Below are positions 1 through 7,181 of a stretch of 64,000 bases of DNA, piece by piece. Source of the DNA: Nocardioides sp. Arc9.136 (lineage in GTDB: Bacteria; Actinomycetota; Actinomycetes; Propionibacteriales; Nocardioidaceae). Each line of letters starts with the position of its first letter. Within the stretch, counting starts at the first letter, position 1. The stretch lies in NCBI RefSeq assembly GCF_030506255.1, contig NZ_CP113431.1:1054001-1118000 (forward strand), written 5' to 3'. The notes under the pieces were generated by a model, which saw nothing but the letters and a program-made list of their open reading frames with translations, ran no database searches and had not been told where the DNA came from. The translations under genes and the position numbers were made by a program.

Positions 1-264
1 TCGCTCGCCGCGGAGGGCACGTCCGACGACGGGTCGGTGACGGTGCGTGCGGTCGGCCAGCAGGGCTACACCGTCGGCATCGCACCCGGTGCGCTCGACC
101 GGCTCCCCGAGGACTCCTTCCGCCACGCCTGCGCCCAGGCGGCCGAGTCGCTGCTGCGCGACACCGAGAAGCAGGCCGCCATCGCCCGCGTGCGGATCCA
201 CGAGCCGCTGCCCGGGTTCTCCCTGGACGACCTGCGTCCCGCGGGGCGGGCGGGGCACCGCTGA
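1..264 (+). CDS. C-terminal end of an unidentified protein (5' truncated)
   Basis: The frame is open from the first base to a TGA at 262-264, giving at least 87 residues with normal actinobacterial codon bias. The gene starts outside the window. The visible part is soluble, alternating basic and acidic, with no membrane segment and no motif I can assign. A long-loop inverted repeat lies about 75 bp downstream and may end its transcript. I do not recognise the family. Confidence 0.6.
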   Translation, partial: SLAAEGTSDDGSVTVRAVGQQGYTVGIAPGALDRLPEDSFRHACAQAAESLLRDTEKQAAIARVRIHEPLPGFSLDDLRPAGRAGHR

Positions 265-339
265 CCCCTCGGTCCGCCGGACCGGCCTGGGCGTGACCCG
301 CTGCCCGGTGGCGGTGCGTCGGTGTCGCACGTCCCGGGC

Positions 340-405
340 GGGGTAGTCCGGCACGAGCGCGCCCGTCCCGTGGGTCGGAAGGGCCCCGGTGTGCCGGACT
401 ACCCC
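340..405. terminator. Perfect 15-bp inverted repeat with 36-nt loop
   Basis: Arms ggggtagtccggcac (340-354) and gtgccggactacccc (391-405) are exact reverse complements. It lies between the end of the first gene and the promoter of the dehydrogenase operon. It may terminate the upstream transcript or act as an operator; there is no T-tract. Confidence 0.5.
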
Positions 406-431
406 TTCGTCGGCCGCCGCACCGCTGACCG

Positions 432-460
432 TTGTCACGCCGGGACGGCTGTGGCATCCT
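432..460 (+). promoter_or_regulatory. Putative promoter of the 2-oxo acid dehydrogenase operon
   Basis: TTGTCA (432-437), a 17-bp spacer and CATCCT (455-460) resemble a sigma-70-type promoter. The TetR-type palindrome at 474-491 starts 13 bp after the -10 box, so a bound repressor would cover the early transcribed region. The layout matches the promoter at 5248-5276. Confidence 0.5.
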
Positions 461-473
461 TCACAGCACGCGA

Positions 474-491
474 ACCGACCGAGCGGTCGGT
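474..491. promoter_or_regulatory. TetR-type operator, copy 1
   Basis: accgaccgagcggtcggt is an 8-bp perfect inverted repeat with a 2-bp centre. Close relatives occur at 5080-5097, 5289-5306 and 19866-19883, all in upstream regions of this island. Confidence 0.65.
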
Positions 492-513
492 CTGTCGAGA
501 TCCGGAGGCGACC

Positions 514-1470
514 TTGAGCCAGCCCGCTGCTGATCGTCACTCGTTGCTCGTGGAGGTCTACCGCCAGGTCGTGACCATCCGCTTCGCCGAGCTGCGCATC
601 CGCGAGCACGTCGAGAAGGAGGGCTTCGGGGGCTTCTGGCACCCAGGCATCGGCCAGGAGGGCCTCCAGGTCGGCGCGGTGAGCGCCATGCAGGACGACG
701 ACTACCTCTACTACGCCCACCGCGGGCTCGGGTACGCCTACGCCAAGGGCATGGCGCTCGAGGCGCTCTTCGGCGACCTCCTCGGTCGGCGGACGGGCAG
801 CACCGGGGGCAAGGGAGGCGGCACCGTCCACTTCGCCGACGCGTCCCGGCACGTGCTGGGCCAGGGCGGCACCCTCGGCTCCAGCTTCGTGATGGGTGCC
901 GGCACCGCGGCGGCCTCCCAGCTGCTGGGCGACGGTCGGGTCACGGTCGTCTTCTTCGGCGACGGCGCCTCCGGGCGCGGGACCTGGCACGAGGCGGCCC
1001 TGCAGGCCTCGGTGTGGAAGCTGCCGGTCGTCTGGATCTGCGAGAACAACGGCTGGGCGCTCTCCGCCCGCTTCACCGAGCAGAGCCCGACCGAGCACGT
1101 CGCCGACCGCGCCGCGGCGTACGGCATGCCCGGGGTCGTCGTCGACGGCCAGGACGCGATGGCGGTGCACGACGTGACGTCGGAGGCCATCGACCGAGCC
1201 CGGCGGGGAGAGGGCCCGACGCTGGTCGAGGCCAAGACGCTCCGCATCCGGGGGCACTACGAGGGCGACAGACAGCCCTACCGGGACGACCCCGTGCTGG
1301 GCGACGAGATCCCCGACGACCCGGTGCACCGTCTCGGCGAGGACATCGCCGACGACGTCCGCCGCGGCATCGAGGCCGAGGCCCGGACCCTGGTCGAGCA
1401 GGCCTTCGACGCGGCGCTGGCGGCGCCGCGCGCGGACCGCTCGGTGATCTTCGAGGACGTGTGGGCATGA
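514..1470 (+). CDS. Thiamine-diphosphate-dependent dehydrogenase E1 component, alpha subunit
   Basis: Alpha half of the E1 heterotetramer of a 2-oxo acid or acetoin dehydrogenase complex; it decarboxylates the substrate on thiamine diphosphate. The ThDP/Mg motif is clear: GDG at residues 149-151 and the closing ENN at 177-179. Near the C-terminus RGHYEGD with a following YR resembles the acetoin dehydrogenase subgroup. I chose the TTG start at 514 because GGAGG lies at 504-508; the frame is open further upstream but without a start signal. That gives 318 aa, normal for the family. The stop overlaps the ATG of the beta subunit by 4 nt. Substrate is uncertain: pyruvate, a branched-chain keto acid or acetoin are all possible. 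Confidence 0.9.
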   Translation: MSQPAADRHSLLVEVYRQVVTIRFAELRIREHVEKEGFGGFWHPGIGQEGLQVGAVSAMQDDDYLYYAHRGLGYAYAKGMALEALFGDLLGRRTGSTGGKGGGTVHFADASRHVLGQGGTLGSSFVMGAGTAAASQLLGDGRVTVVFFGDGASGRGTWHEAALQASVWKLPVVWICENNGWALSARFTEQSPTEHVADRAAAYGMPGVVVDGQDAMAVHDVTSEAIDRARRGEGPTLVEAKTLRIRGHYEGDRQPYRDDPVLGDEIPDDPVHRLGEDIADDVRRGIEAEARTLVEQAFDAALAAPRADRSVIFEDVWA

Positions 1471-2498
1471 CGACGACCGGCACCGCGACGACCGGCACCG
1501 CGACCAGCACCGAGACGGACCGCGTGATCGGCTACTCGCGAGCGATCAACGAGGCGCTCGCCGAGGAGATGCGGCGCGACGAGCGCGTCTGGATGATGGG
1601 CCAGGACATCGGCCGCCTCGGTGGCGTCTTCGGGCTCACCCGGGGCCTGCTCGAGGAGTTCGGCCCGCTGCGGGTCCGCGACACCGCCATCAACGAGACC
1701 TTCATCGTCGGCGGCGCCGCCGGCGCTGCGCTCGCCGGGACGGTCCCCGTCGTGGAGCTGCAGTTCGCGGACTTCCTGTTCACGGCGGCCGACGAGATCT
1801 TCCACAAGCTCGCGAAGTGGCGCTACATGCACGGCGGGCAGTTCACGATGCCGGTCGTCGTCCGGCTGCCCTCGGGCGTCGTGGGCGGCGCCGGCGCCGA
1901 GCACTCCCAGAGCCTGGAGACGATCGCGATGCACGTCGCGGGCCTCAAGGTCGCGGTGCCCGCCACTCCCGCGGACGCCAAGGGCCTGCTCAAGGCCGCC
2001 ATCCGGGACCCCGACCCTGTGCTGTTCTTCGAGCACAAGGGCCTCTACCGGGTGAAGGGTCCGGTCCCGGAGTCCGACGAGCACGTGGTGCCGTTCGGCT
2101 CGGCCCGCATCGCGCGCCCGGGCGCCGACCTGACGGTCGTCGCGACCGGCCTGATGGTGGACCGCGCGGTCGCCGCCGCCGAGCAGCTGGCCCCCCGGGG
2201 CATCGACGTCGAGGTGATCGACCCGCGCACGCTCGTGCCGCTCGACATCGACACCATCGTCGCCTCGGTGGAGAGGACCCACCGCCTGCTCGTCGTCCAC
2301 GAGGCCTCGCGCACCGCCGGCTTCGGGGCGGAGATCGCCGCACAGGTCCAGGAGCGGGCGTTCTTCGCCCTCGACGCGCCGGTGTGGCGGGTCTGCGGCA
2401 CCGACACCCCGCTGCCCCAGGACCCCGAGCTGGAGCAGGCATGCATCCCGTCGACGGACGACATCGTCACCGCGGCGCTCGCGCTCGCGGCCATCTAG
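1467..2498 (+). CDS. Thiamine-diphosphate-dependent dehydrogenase E1 component, beta subunit
   Basis: Beta subunit pairing with the preceding alpha chain to complete the E1 active site. The 343-aa protein has the transketolase pyrimidine-binding domain (about residues 20-195) followed by the transketolase C-terminal domain (about 210-335). Recognisable family segments include DTAINETF and LQFADF. The ATG overlaps the alpha stop codon (ATGA), so translation is probably coupled. The N-terminal tail is a low-complexity Thr/Ala/Gly stretch encoded by a short direct repeat. E2 follows after 10 bp. Confidence 0.9.
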   Translation: MTTTGTATTGTATSTETDRVIGYSRAINEALAEEMRRDERVWMMGQDIGRLGGVFGLTRGLLEEFGPLRVRDTAINETFIVGGAAGAALAGTVPVVELQFADFLFTAADEIFHKLAKWRYMHGGQFTMPVVVRLPSGVVGGAGAEHSQSLETIAMHVAGLKVAVPATPADAKGLLKAAIRDPDPVLFFEHKGLYRVKGPVPESDEHVVPFGSARIARPGADLTVVATGLMVDRAVAAAEQLAPRGIDVEVIDPRTLVPLDIDTIVASVERTHRLLVVHEASRTAGFGAEIAAQVQERAFFALDAPVWRVCGTDTPLPQDPELEQACIPSTDDIVTAALALAAI

Positions 2499-2508
2499 GA
2501 GCTCACCC

Positions 2509-4299
2509 ATGGCGCACGTCCTGATGCCCCGGCTGGGCGTCTCGGTCACCGAGGGCACGGTCTCGACCTGGCTGAAGCAGGTCGGGGACCCGGTCGAGGT
2601 GGGGGAGCCGATCTGCGAGGTGGCGACCGACAAGGTCGACACCGAGATCGAGAGCACCGTCGCCGGCGTCCTCACCGAGCAGCTGTACGCCGTCGACGAG
2701 GTCGTCGCCGTCGGCGACCCGCTGGCCACCGTGGCGACCGCCGACGAGGCCCCGGCCGCCCCGCCTCCCGCGTCCGCGGCGCCGGCACCCGCCGAGCCGG
2801 CCCAGCCGCCCTCGATCGTCCCGGACCCCGCCACCTTCGGCGAGGCCCCGGCGCCGACCGACCCGGTGCCGACCGACCCGGCGCCGACCTCGCCGCCCGC
2901 CGCGGCCTCGGCGGTGCTGATGCCCCGGTTGGGCGTCTCGGTGACCGAGGGCACGGTCTCGACCTGGCTGAAGCAGGTCGGGGACCCGGTCGAGGTGGGG
3001 GAGCCGATCTGCGAGGTGGCGACCGACAAGGTCGACACCGAGATCGAGAGCACCGTCGCCGGCGTCCTCGCCGAGCAGCTGTACGCCGAGGGGGAGGTCG
3101 TCGCGGTCGGCGAGCCGCTGGCGACCGTGACCGCGGACGGCGCTGCGCCGGCGAGCGCGCCGGCTGCGGCCGTGCCGGCCGCGGCGCCGGTCGGCGCCGT
3201 CCCCGCTGCGCCCGCCGTCGGGGCTCCCGCGGTCGCTGCGCCGGCCGGGCCGACCGTCCCGGGCGAGCCGGCCCGGCTGCGCCCCGGCCCGTTCGACCAC
3301 CACCAGGCGGTCCGGCGGACCCTCGACGCCATCGCGCGCTCGGGCCGCCCGCCGGCCTCCCCGGCCGCGCGGCGGCTGGCGGCGACGGCCGGGGTCGACC
3401 TCGCCGCGGTGGCCGGCAGCGGCGGGGCCGGGCACGTCACGCGCGACGACGTGCGTCGGCACGCCGCGCAGCCCGCCGCGGTCCCCGCCGTCGCCCCGGC
3501 CGCCGTGGAGACCGTCGCGGCGCCGGTCCCCGCGCCGACCGCCCCGGCGCCGGTCGGGCCGGACGGCCTCCCGGTCGGCTACGAGGACGTGCCGTACGAC
3601 GCCGCGCCGACCAGCCGCATCCGGCGGGTGACCGCCGAGCACATGTCACGGTCGCGGCGCACGGCTGCGCACATGACCACCGAGGTCGACGTCGACCTCG
3701 GGCTGCTGACCGACGTCCGGGCCCGGCTCAACGCCCAGCGGGCCGCCCAGGGACGCTCGAAGCTGTCGTTCCTGCCCTTCGTCGCCCGGGCGACCTGCGC
3801 GGCGCTCCTCGACCACCCGGACCTCAACGCGACCTTCGAGACCGAGCGGCTGCTGCGCTGGGGCGAGGTGAACCTCGGCATCGCCGTCGACACCCCGCGG
3901 GGGCTCATGGTCCCGGTGCTGCGGGGTGCCGAGCAGATGACCGTGGAGTCGCTCGGTCAGGGCATCGCCGACCTCGCCGGCCGGCTGCGGGACGGCAGGC
4001 CGGGCCCCGACGACTTCCGGGCCGGGACCTTCACGATCTCGAACCCAGGCTCGGTGGGAGCGGTCTCGGCGCCCGCGATCATCAACCAGCCGCAGGTCGC
4101 GATCCTGGGGATGCCAACCATCCAGCGCCGCCCGTGGGTGGTCACGATGGCCGACGGGCAGGAGTCGATCGCGATCAGGCCGATCCTGCGGCTGGCGCTG
4201 ACGTTCGACCACCGCGCGGTCGACGGAGCCGACGCCACCCGGTGCCTCGTCGACATCCGGCGGCGGCTCGAGGCGTGGGGCGTCGACGAGTACCGCTGA
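2509..4299 (+). CDS. Dihydrolipoamide acyltransferase E2 with two lipoyl domains
   Basis: Core acyltransferase that moves the acyl group from E1 to CoA. Order of domains in 596 aa: lipoyl domain 1 (1-78, lipoyl lysine K42), Pro/Ala linker, lipoyl domain 2 (about 133-210, K174), long Ala/Pro linker, peripheral-subunit-binding domain (about 283-318), catalytic domain (about 365-596) with DHRAVDG at 567-573. The two lipoyl domains are nearly identical even at the DNA level. The gene is last in the operon and is followed by a strong hairpin. No E3 lipoamide dehydrogenase lies in the window, so the complex probably borrows one from elsewhere. Confidence 0.93.
   Translation: MAHVLMPRLGVSVTEGTVSTWLKQVGDPVEVGEPICEVATDKVDTEIESTVAGVLTEQLYAVDEVVAVGDPLATVATADEAPAAPPPASAAPAPAEPAQPPSIVPDPATFGEAPAPTDPVPTDPAPTSPPAAASAVLMPRLGVSVTEGTVSTWLKQVGDPVEVGEPICEVATDKVDTEIESTVAGVLAEQLYAEGEVVAVGEPLATVTADGAAPASAPAAAVPAAAPVGAVPAAPAVGAPAVAAPAGPTVPGEPARLRPGPFDHHQAVRRTLDAIARSGRPPASPAARRLAATAGVDLAAVAGSGGAGHVTRDDVRRHAAQPAAVPAVAPAAVETVAAPVPAPTAPAPVGPDGLPVGYEDVPYDAAPTSRIRRVTAEHMSRSRRTAAHMTTEVDVDLGLLTDVRARLNAQRAAQGRSKLSFLPFVARATCAALLDHPDLNATFETERLLRWGEVNLGIAVDTPRGLMVPVLRGAEQMTVESLGQGIADLAGRLRDGRPGPDDFRAGTFTISNPGSVGAVSAPAIINQPQVAILGMPTIQRRPWVVTMADGQESIAIRPILRLALTFDHRAVDGADATRCLVDIRRRLEAWGVDEYR
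2521..3087 (+). repeat. Direct repeat of the lipoyl-domain coding sequence
   Basis: Bases 2521-2691 and 2917-3087 (offset 396 bp) match at all but about three of 171 positions, including synonymous sites. This indicates recent duplication or ongoing gene conversion within the E2 gene. Confidence 0.9.
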
Positions 4300-4314
4300 C
4301 CCGCGACCGGGCGT

Positions 4315-4354
4315 GCGGCACGCCCCTCCGTCCACGGGACGAGGGGCGTGCCGC
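4315..4354. terminator. Bidirectional terminator hairpin
   Basis: gcggcacgcccct (4315-4327) pairs with aggggcgtgccgc (4342-4354), and the interior cgtcc/ggacg extends the stem. It lies between the convergent E2 and tetR genes and probably serves both. Confidence 0.75.
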
Positions 4355-4374
4355 GGGCGCGGGAGTGCCCGGCG

Positions 4375-5022
4375 TCAGGCCGGCGGGGTCGCCCGCGCGG
4401 TCGGCGGCGGCAGCTGGTCGGTGCCCAGGCCGTAGACCAGGAAGTTCCAGAACTGGTACGCCAGCTCGCGCGAGCGCAGCCGGCCACCCGGCCGGTACCA
4501 CTGGTAGGCCCAGTTGCACATGCCGAACGTCGCGAGCGCGGCCAGGTGGGCGTCGGCGGACCTGAAGACGCCGGACTCGATGCCGGCGGCGATCAGGTCC
4601 TCCACGATGCGCTCGTAGCGGTCCCGCTTCTCCTTGATCGGGCCCCGCGCCTCGGGCGGCAGCTCGCGGTGGTGCTCGAAGAACACGCGGACGTGGCCGC
4701 GGTGCGTCTCCATCAGCTCCAGGATGTCGGCCATCACCTCCAGCAGCAGCTGCTCGGGCCGCAGGCCGGTCTCCGCGCGCGCCTCGTGCCGCTCGATCAG
4801 CAGGTCGATGAACTCGCCGTGGATGGCGTGGAGGATGTCGTCCTTGCTCGGGAAGTAGTGGTACAGCGTCGGCTTGGCGACGCCGACGTCCTTCGCGATG
4901 TCGTCCATCGTCGTGTTGGAGTACCCGGACTGGTCGAACAGGCCGGCCGCTCTCGTCACGATCTGCTGACGTCGTTCGGTCGACGACATGCGGCGTCGGG
5001 CCGCTCTGTCCACTGTCTTCAC
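4375..5022 (-). CDS. TetR/AcrR family transcriptional regulator
   Basis: A 215-aa one-component repressor. The N-terminal TetR helix-turn-helix is plain (about residues 20-65; GVAKPTLYHYFPSKDDIL contains the recognition helix). The C-terminal ligand domain has FGMCNWAYQWYRPGG, typical of the KstR2-like branch that senses acyl-CoA esters. Its start is not firm; an internal ATG 11 codons in is possible. It is convergent with the dehydrogenase operon and divergent from the catabolic operon at 5326. The palindromes at 5080-5097 and 5289-5306 lie in that divergent region, so I infer autoregulation and control of both neighbours. The inducing ligand is unknown. Confidence 0.88.
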   Translation of the reverse strand: MKTVDRAARRRMSSTERRQQIVTRAAGLFDQSGYSNTTMDDIAKDVGVAKPTLYHYFPSKDDILHAIHGEFIDLLIERHEARAETGLRPEQLLLEVMADILELMETHRGHVRVFFEHHRELPPEARGPIKEKRDRYERIVEDLIAAGIESGVFRSADAHLAALATFGMCNWAYQWYRPGGRLRSRELAYQFWNFLVYGLGTDQLPPPTARATPPA

Positions 5023-5079
5023 GTGCGCGCGTCCTTCCGTGGCTGACGAGGTGTGACTGTAGTGCTCGTCAGCGCGACA

Positions 5080-5097
5080 ACCGACCGGCTGGTCGGG
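5080..5097. promoter_or_regulatory. TetR-type operator, copy 2
   Basis: accgaccggctggtcggg, same half-sites as copy 1. On the minus strand it lies just upstream of a TACAGT -10-like box (5061-5056), over the -35 region of the tetR gene, consistent with autorepression. Confidence 0.6.
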
Positions 5098-5247
5098 AGA
5101 TTCCCAATGACGGGTTCAGGTCGGCTCGCGGGTCGGTCACGCGTCGGTGACCGCCGGCGAGCCTCGGGCCATGGTTCCCGCAGGGGTCCGGGCGCGTCAA
5201 GCGGCGGTGGGCTTCGAAGATTTTGTGACCGGCGCCACGAGAACCCC

Positions 5248-5276
5248 TTGACAGTGTGATCGGGGTTACCTAGCGT
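5248..5276 (+). promoter_or_regulatory. Strong sigma-70-type promoter of the main catabolic operon
   Basis: A perfect TTGACA (5248-5253), a 17-bp spacer and TAGCGT (5271-5276). This is the best consensus promoter in the window. The operator at 5289-5306 begins 12 bp after the -10 box. Confidence 0.8.
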
Positions 5277-5288
5277 CCCACCCAGCGA

Positions 5289-5306
5289 ACCGACCGACGA
5301 GTCGGG
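5289..5306. promoter_or_regulatory. TetR-type operator, copy 3
   Basis: accgaccgacgagtcggg, same 7-4-7 layout as the other copies with one half-site slightly degenerate. It sits at about +6 to +23 of the promoter at 5248-5276. Confidence 0.6.
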
Positions 5307-5325
5307 TGGATCGAGGGGGCAACCG

Positions 5326-5934
5326 ATGGATCGAGCAGTCGTCTCGTTCGGCACCGCGGCACGCGGCGCCGGCTCTGCGGTCCTGGTCGACCGGTCGTGC
5401 GGGCGGTGCTCGACCTGCCGGTCGGGTGCGGGGCTCTGGTGCTCGGCCCCGGTCGACCACGGGCGCGTCGTCGGACCCGACCTGCCGGCCGCGGCCGCCG
5501 AGCGGCTGCGCACGGCCGTGCTCGCCGCCGCCGCCCTCCTGGAGGCGCCGGCCGCACGCACGACGCTCGTCGTGACCGAGCCCGGGTCGCCGACCGCGGT
5601 GCTCGCCGATCGTCTGGTCGACGGCTTCGTGCTCGCCACGCCCTGTCTCACCGACGACGCCGTCCGGGCGCAGGTCGCCGGCCGCGAGCCGTCCGGGCGG
5701 GCCGCGGTCGTCGTGGCCGGGGCCGATGTCCGGTCGGCCGTCCGCGCCGTACGTCGCGGGGGGCACGTCTGCGTGCCGCCCGTGTCGCCCGTGTCGCCGA
5801 CCGCGGGGCCGAGCCGGCCGAGCGTGACCGAGCTCGTCCAGCGCGAGGTCACCCTCCTGGCCCCCCGGCAGGTCACCGACGTGGTGGACCGGCTCGCCGC
5901 ACCCGACTGGGGCGCGGCGATCGCCGTCGCCTGA
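5326..5934 (+). CDS. Stunted zinc-dehydrogenase-like protein (possible remnant)
   Basis: A 202-aa protein carrying the CxxCxxCx7C structural-zinc signature of medium-chain alcohol dehydrogenases near its N-terminus (CGRCSTCRSGAGLWC). Further on, a fragment resembling the end of a Rossmann fold (AAVVVAGADV...VRRGGHVCV) remains. The catalytic-zinc region (GHE) and the GxGxxG nucleotide loop are missing, and it is about 130 residues shorter than a normal MDR enzyme. It has a good RBS (gaggggg, 5313-5319) and directly follows the strong promoter. It could be a decaying gene or a repurposed small protein. Function not assigned. Confidence 0.6.
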   Translation: MDRAVVSFGTAARGAGSAVLVDRSCGRCSTCRSGAGLWCSAPVDHGRVVGPDLPAAAAERLRTAVLAAAALLEAPAARTTLVVTEPGSPTAVLADRLVDGFVLATPCLTDDAVRAQVAGREPSGRAAVVVAGADVRSAVRAVRRGGHVCVPPVSPVSPTAGPSRPSVTELVQREVTLLAPRQVTDVVDRLAAPDWGAAIAVA

Positions 5935-5970
5935 CGCGGCTCGACCGCGACGCCGGGCCGGACCGTCACC

Positions 5971-6030
5971 CCCCGCAGCAACCCCCGCAGCAGTCCCCGC
6001 AGCAACCCTCGCAGCAATCCCGCAGCGATC
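5971..6030 (+). repeat. Five tandem 12-nt units in the leader of the cyclase gene
   Basis: ccccgcagcaac and four variants stand head to tail from 5971 to 6030, ending 10 bp before the aggagg ribosome binding site of the cyclase gene. Copy number could vary by slippage. Confidence 0.8.
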
Positions 6031-6050
6031 CCGAGCACAGGAGGAAACAC

Positions 6051-7064
6051 ATGGGCCGCACCGCAGATGGCAAGTGGTCGGACGAGTGGACCCCGCCGGT
6101 CTTCTCCGTCGACGCCAACGGCAAGGTCATCGGCTACGTCAACGACCGGACCCCGAACAACTGGGGGCGCTGGGGCGACCTCGACGAGAAGGGCACCGCG
6201 AACCTGCTCACCCCCGAGCGGGTGGCCGCGGCAGCCCGGCTCATCGAGACCGGGAAGGTCGTCAGCTGCGCGATCCCGCTGGACAGCACCGGCCCCGTCC
6301 ACCCCACGCGGACCGGCGTCGTGCACCTCTACGGCTACACCGGCTCCGACTTCGTCGCCGGCACCAAGGCCGGGCAGGACTACCCCAACTTCCAGGGCAC
6401 CGACGACTACATCTTCATGCCGCTGCAGGGCAGCACCCAGTGGGACGGCCTCTCCCACTTCTTCTACAAGGACACGATGTTCAACGGCTTCTGGATCGGC
6501 AACGTCGAGTCCTACGCCGGCGCCCGGCGCGGCTCGATCCACCAGATGAAGGACACCCTCGTCGGCCGTGGCGTCCTGCTCGACCTGCCCAAGCACAAGG
6601 GCCTCGACCGGCTGCAGCCGCAGTACGGCATCACGCCCGACGACCTCGACGCGTGCGCCGAGGCCCAGGGCGTGACGATCGGCGAGGGCGACATGCTCGT
6701 CATCCGCACCGGGCACGTGCCGTGGTACTACCAGCTCGAGGACAAGATGGAGTACTGGAAGGTCGGTGCTCCGGGCATCACGCGGGCCGTCGTGGACTGG
6801 CTGGCCGAGAAGGACGTCGCGTCCCTCGCGATGGACAACATCGCCGTCGAGGTCGAGCCGCACGAGGAGCCGTTCGAGCACGTCTACCCGCTCCACGCGC
6901 GCCTGATCCGCGACCTCGGCCTCACCCTCGGCGAGGTGTGGTGGCTCGAGGACCTCGCCGCGACCTGTGCCGAGCTCGGCCGCTACGAGTTCTTCCTCTC
7001 CGCGCCGCCGCTGAACGTCACCAACGCGTCCGGCTCCCCGGCGAACCCCGTCGCGGTCTTCTGA
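6051..7064 (+). CDS. Cyclase-family metal-dependent hydrolase (kynurenine formamidase-like)
   Basis: A 337-aa member of the cyclase family (PF04199), whose bacterial members include kynurenine formamidase and isatin hydrolase and hydrolyse amide, lactam or related ring bonds at a metal centre. The segment STQWDGLSH (residues 128-136) corresponds to the family metal-binding motif HxGTHxDxPxH, but the first His is not in its usual place. GEGDMLVIRTGH and the late D/E-rich segment fit the fold. Start at ATG 6051 is fixed by an excellent RBS (aggagg, 6039-6044). It lies between the dehydrogenase remnant and the first CoA ligase and may open a cyclic substrate before activation; this is inference. 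Confidence 0.8.
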   Translation: MGRTADGKWSDEWTPPVFSVDANGKVIGYVNDRTPNNWGRWGDLDEKGTANLLTPERVAAAARLIETGKVVSCAIPLDSTGPVHPTRTGVVHLYGYTGSDFVAGTKAGQDYPNFQGTDDYIFMPLQGSTQWDGLSHFFYKDTMFNGFWIGNVESYAGARRGSIHQMKDTLVGRGVLLDLPKHKGLDRLQPQYGITPDDLDACAEAQGVTIGEGDMLVIRTGHVPWYYQLEDKMEYWKVGAPGITRAVVDWLAEKDVASLAMDNIAVEVEPHEEPFEHVYPLHARLIRDLGLTLGEVWWLEDLAATCAELGRYEFFLSAPPLNVTNASGSPANPVAVF

Positions 7065-7181
7065 GCCGCCGCCCGGGCCGGGCCGGTCTCCCGCCGGCCC
7101 GACCCGGTGCCCGACCCCGTGCCCGACCCCCTCCGCACCCCGAACCTCTCCCGGACCGCCTGCACACCTGAGGAACAGCGC

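Noticed and set aside
5397-6050. Upstream extension of the cyclase frame as part of the protein
   Set aside because: Overlaps the dehydrogenase remnant in another frame and is arginine-rich noise; ATG 6051 has a near-perfect ribosome site.
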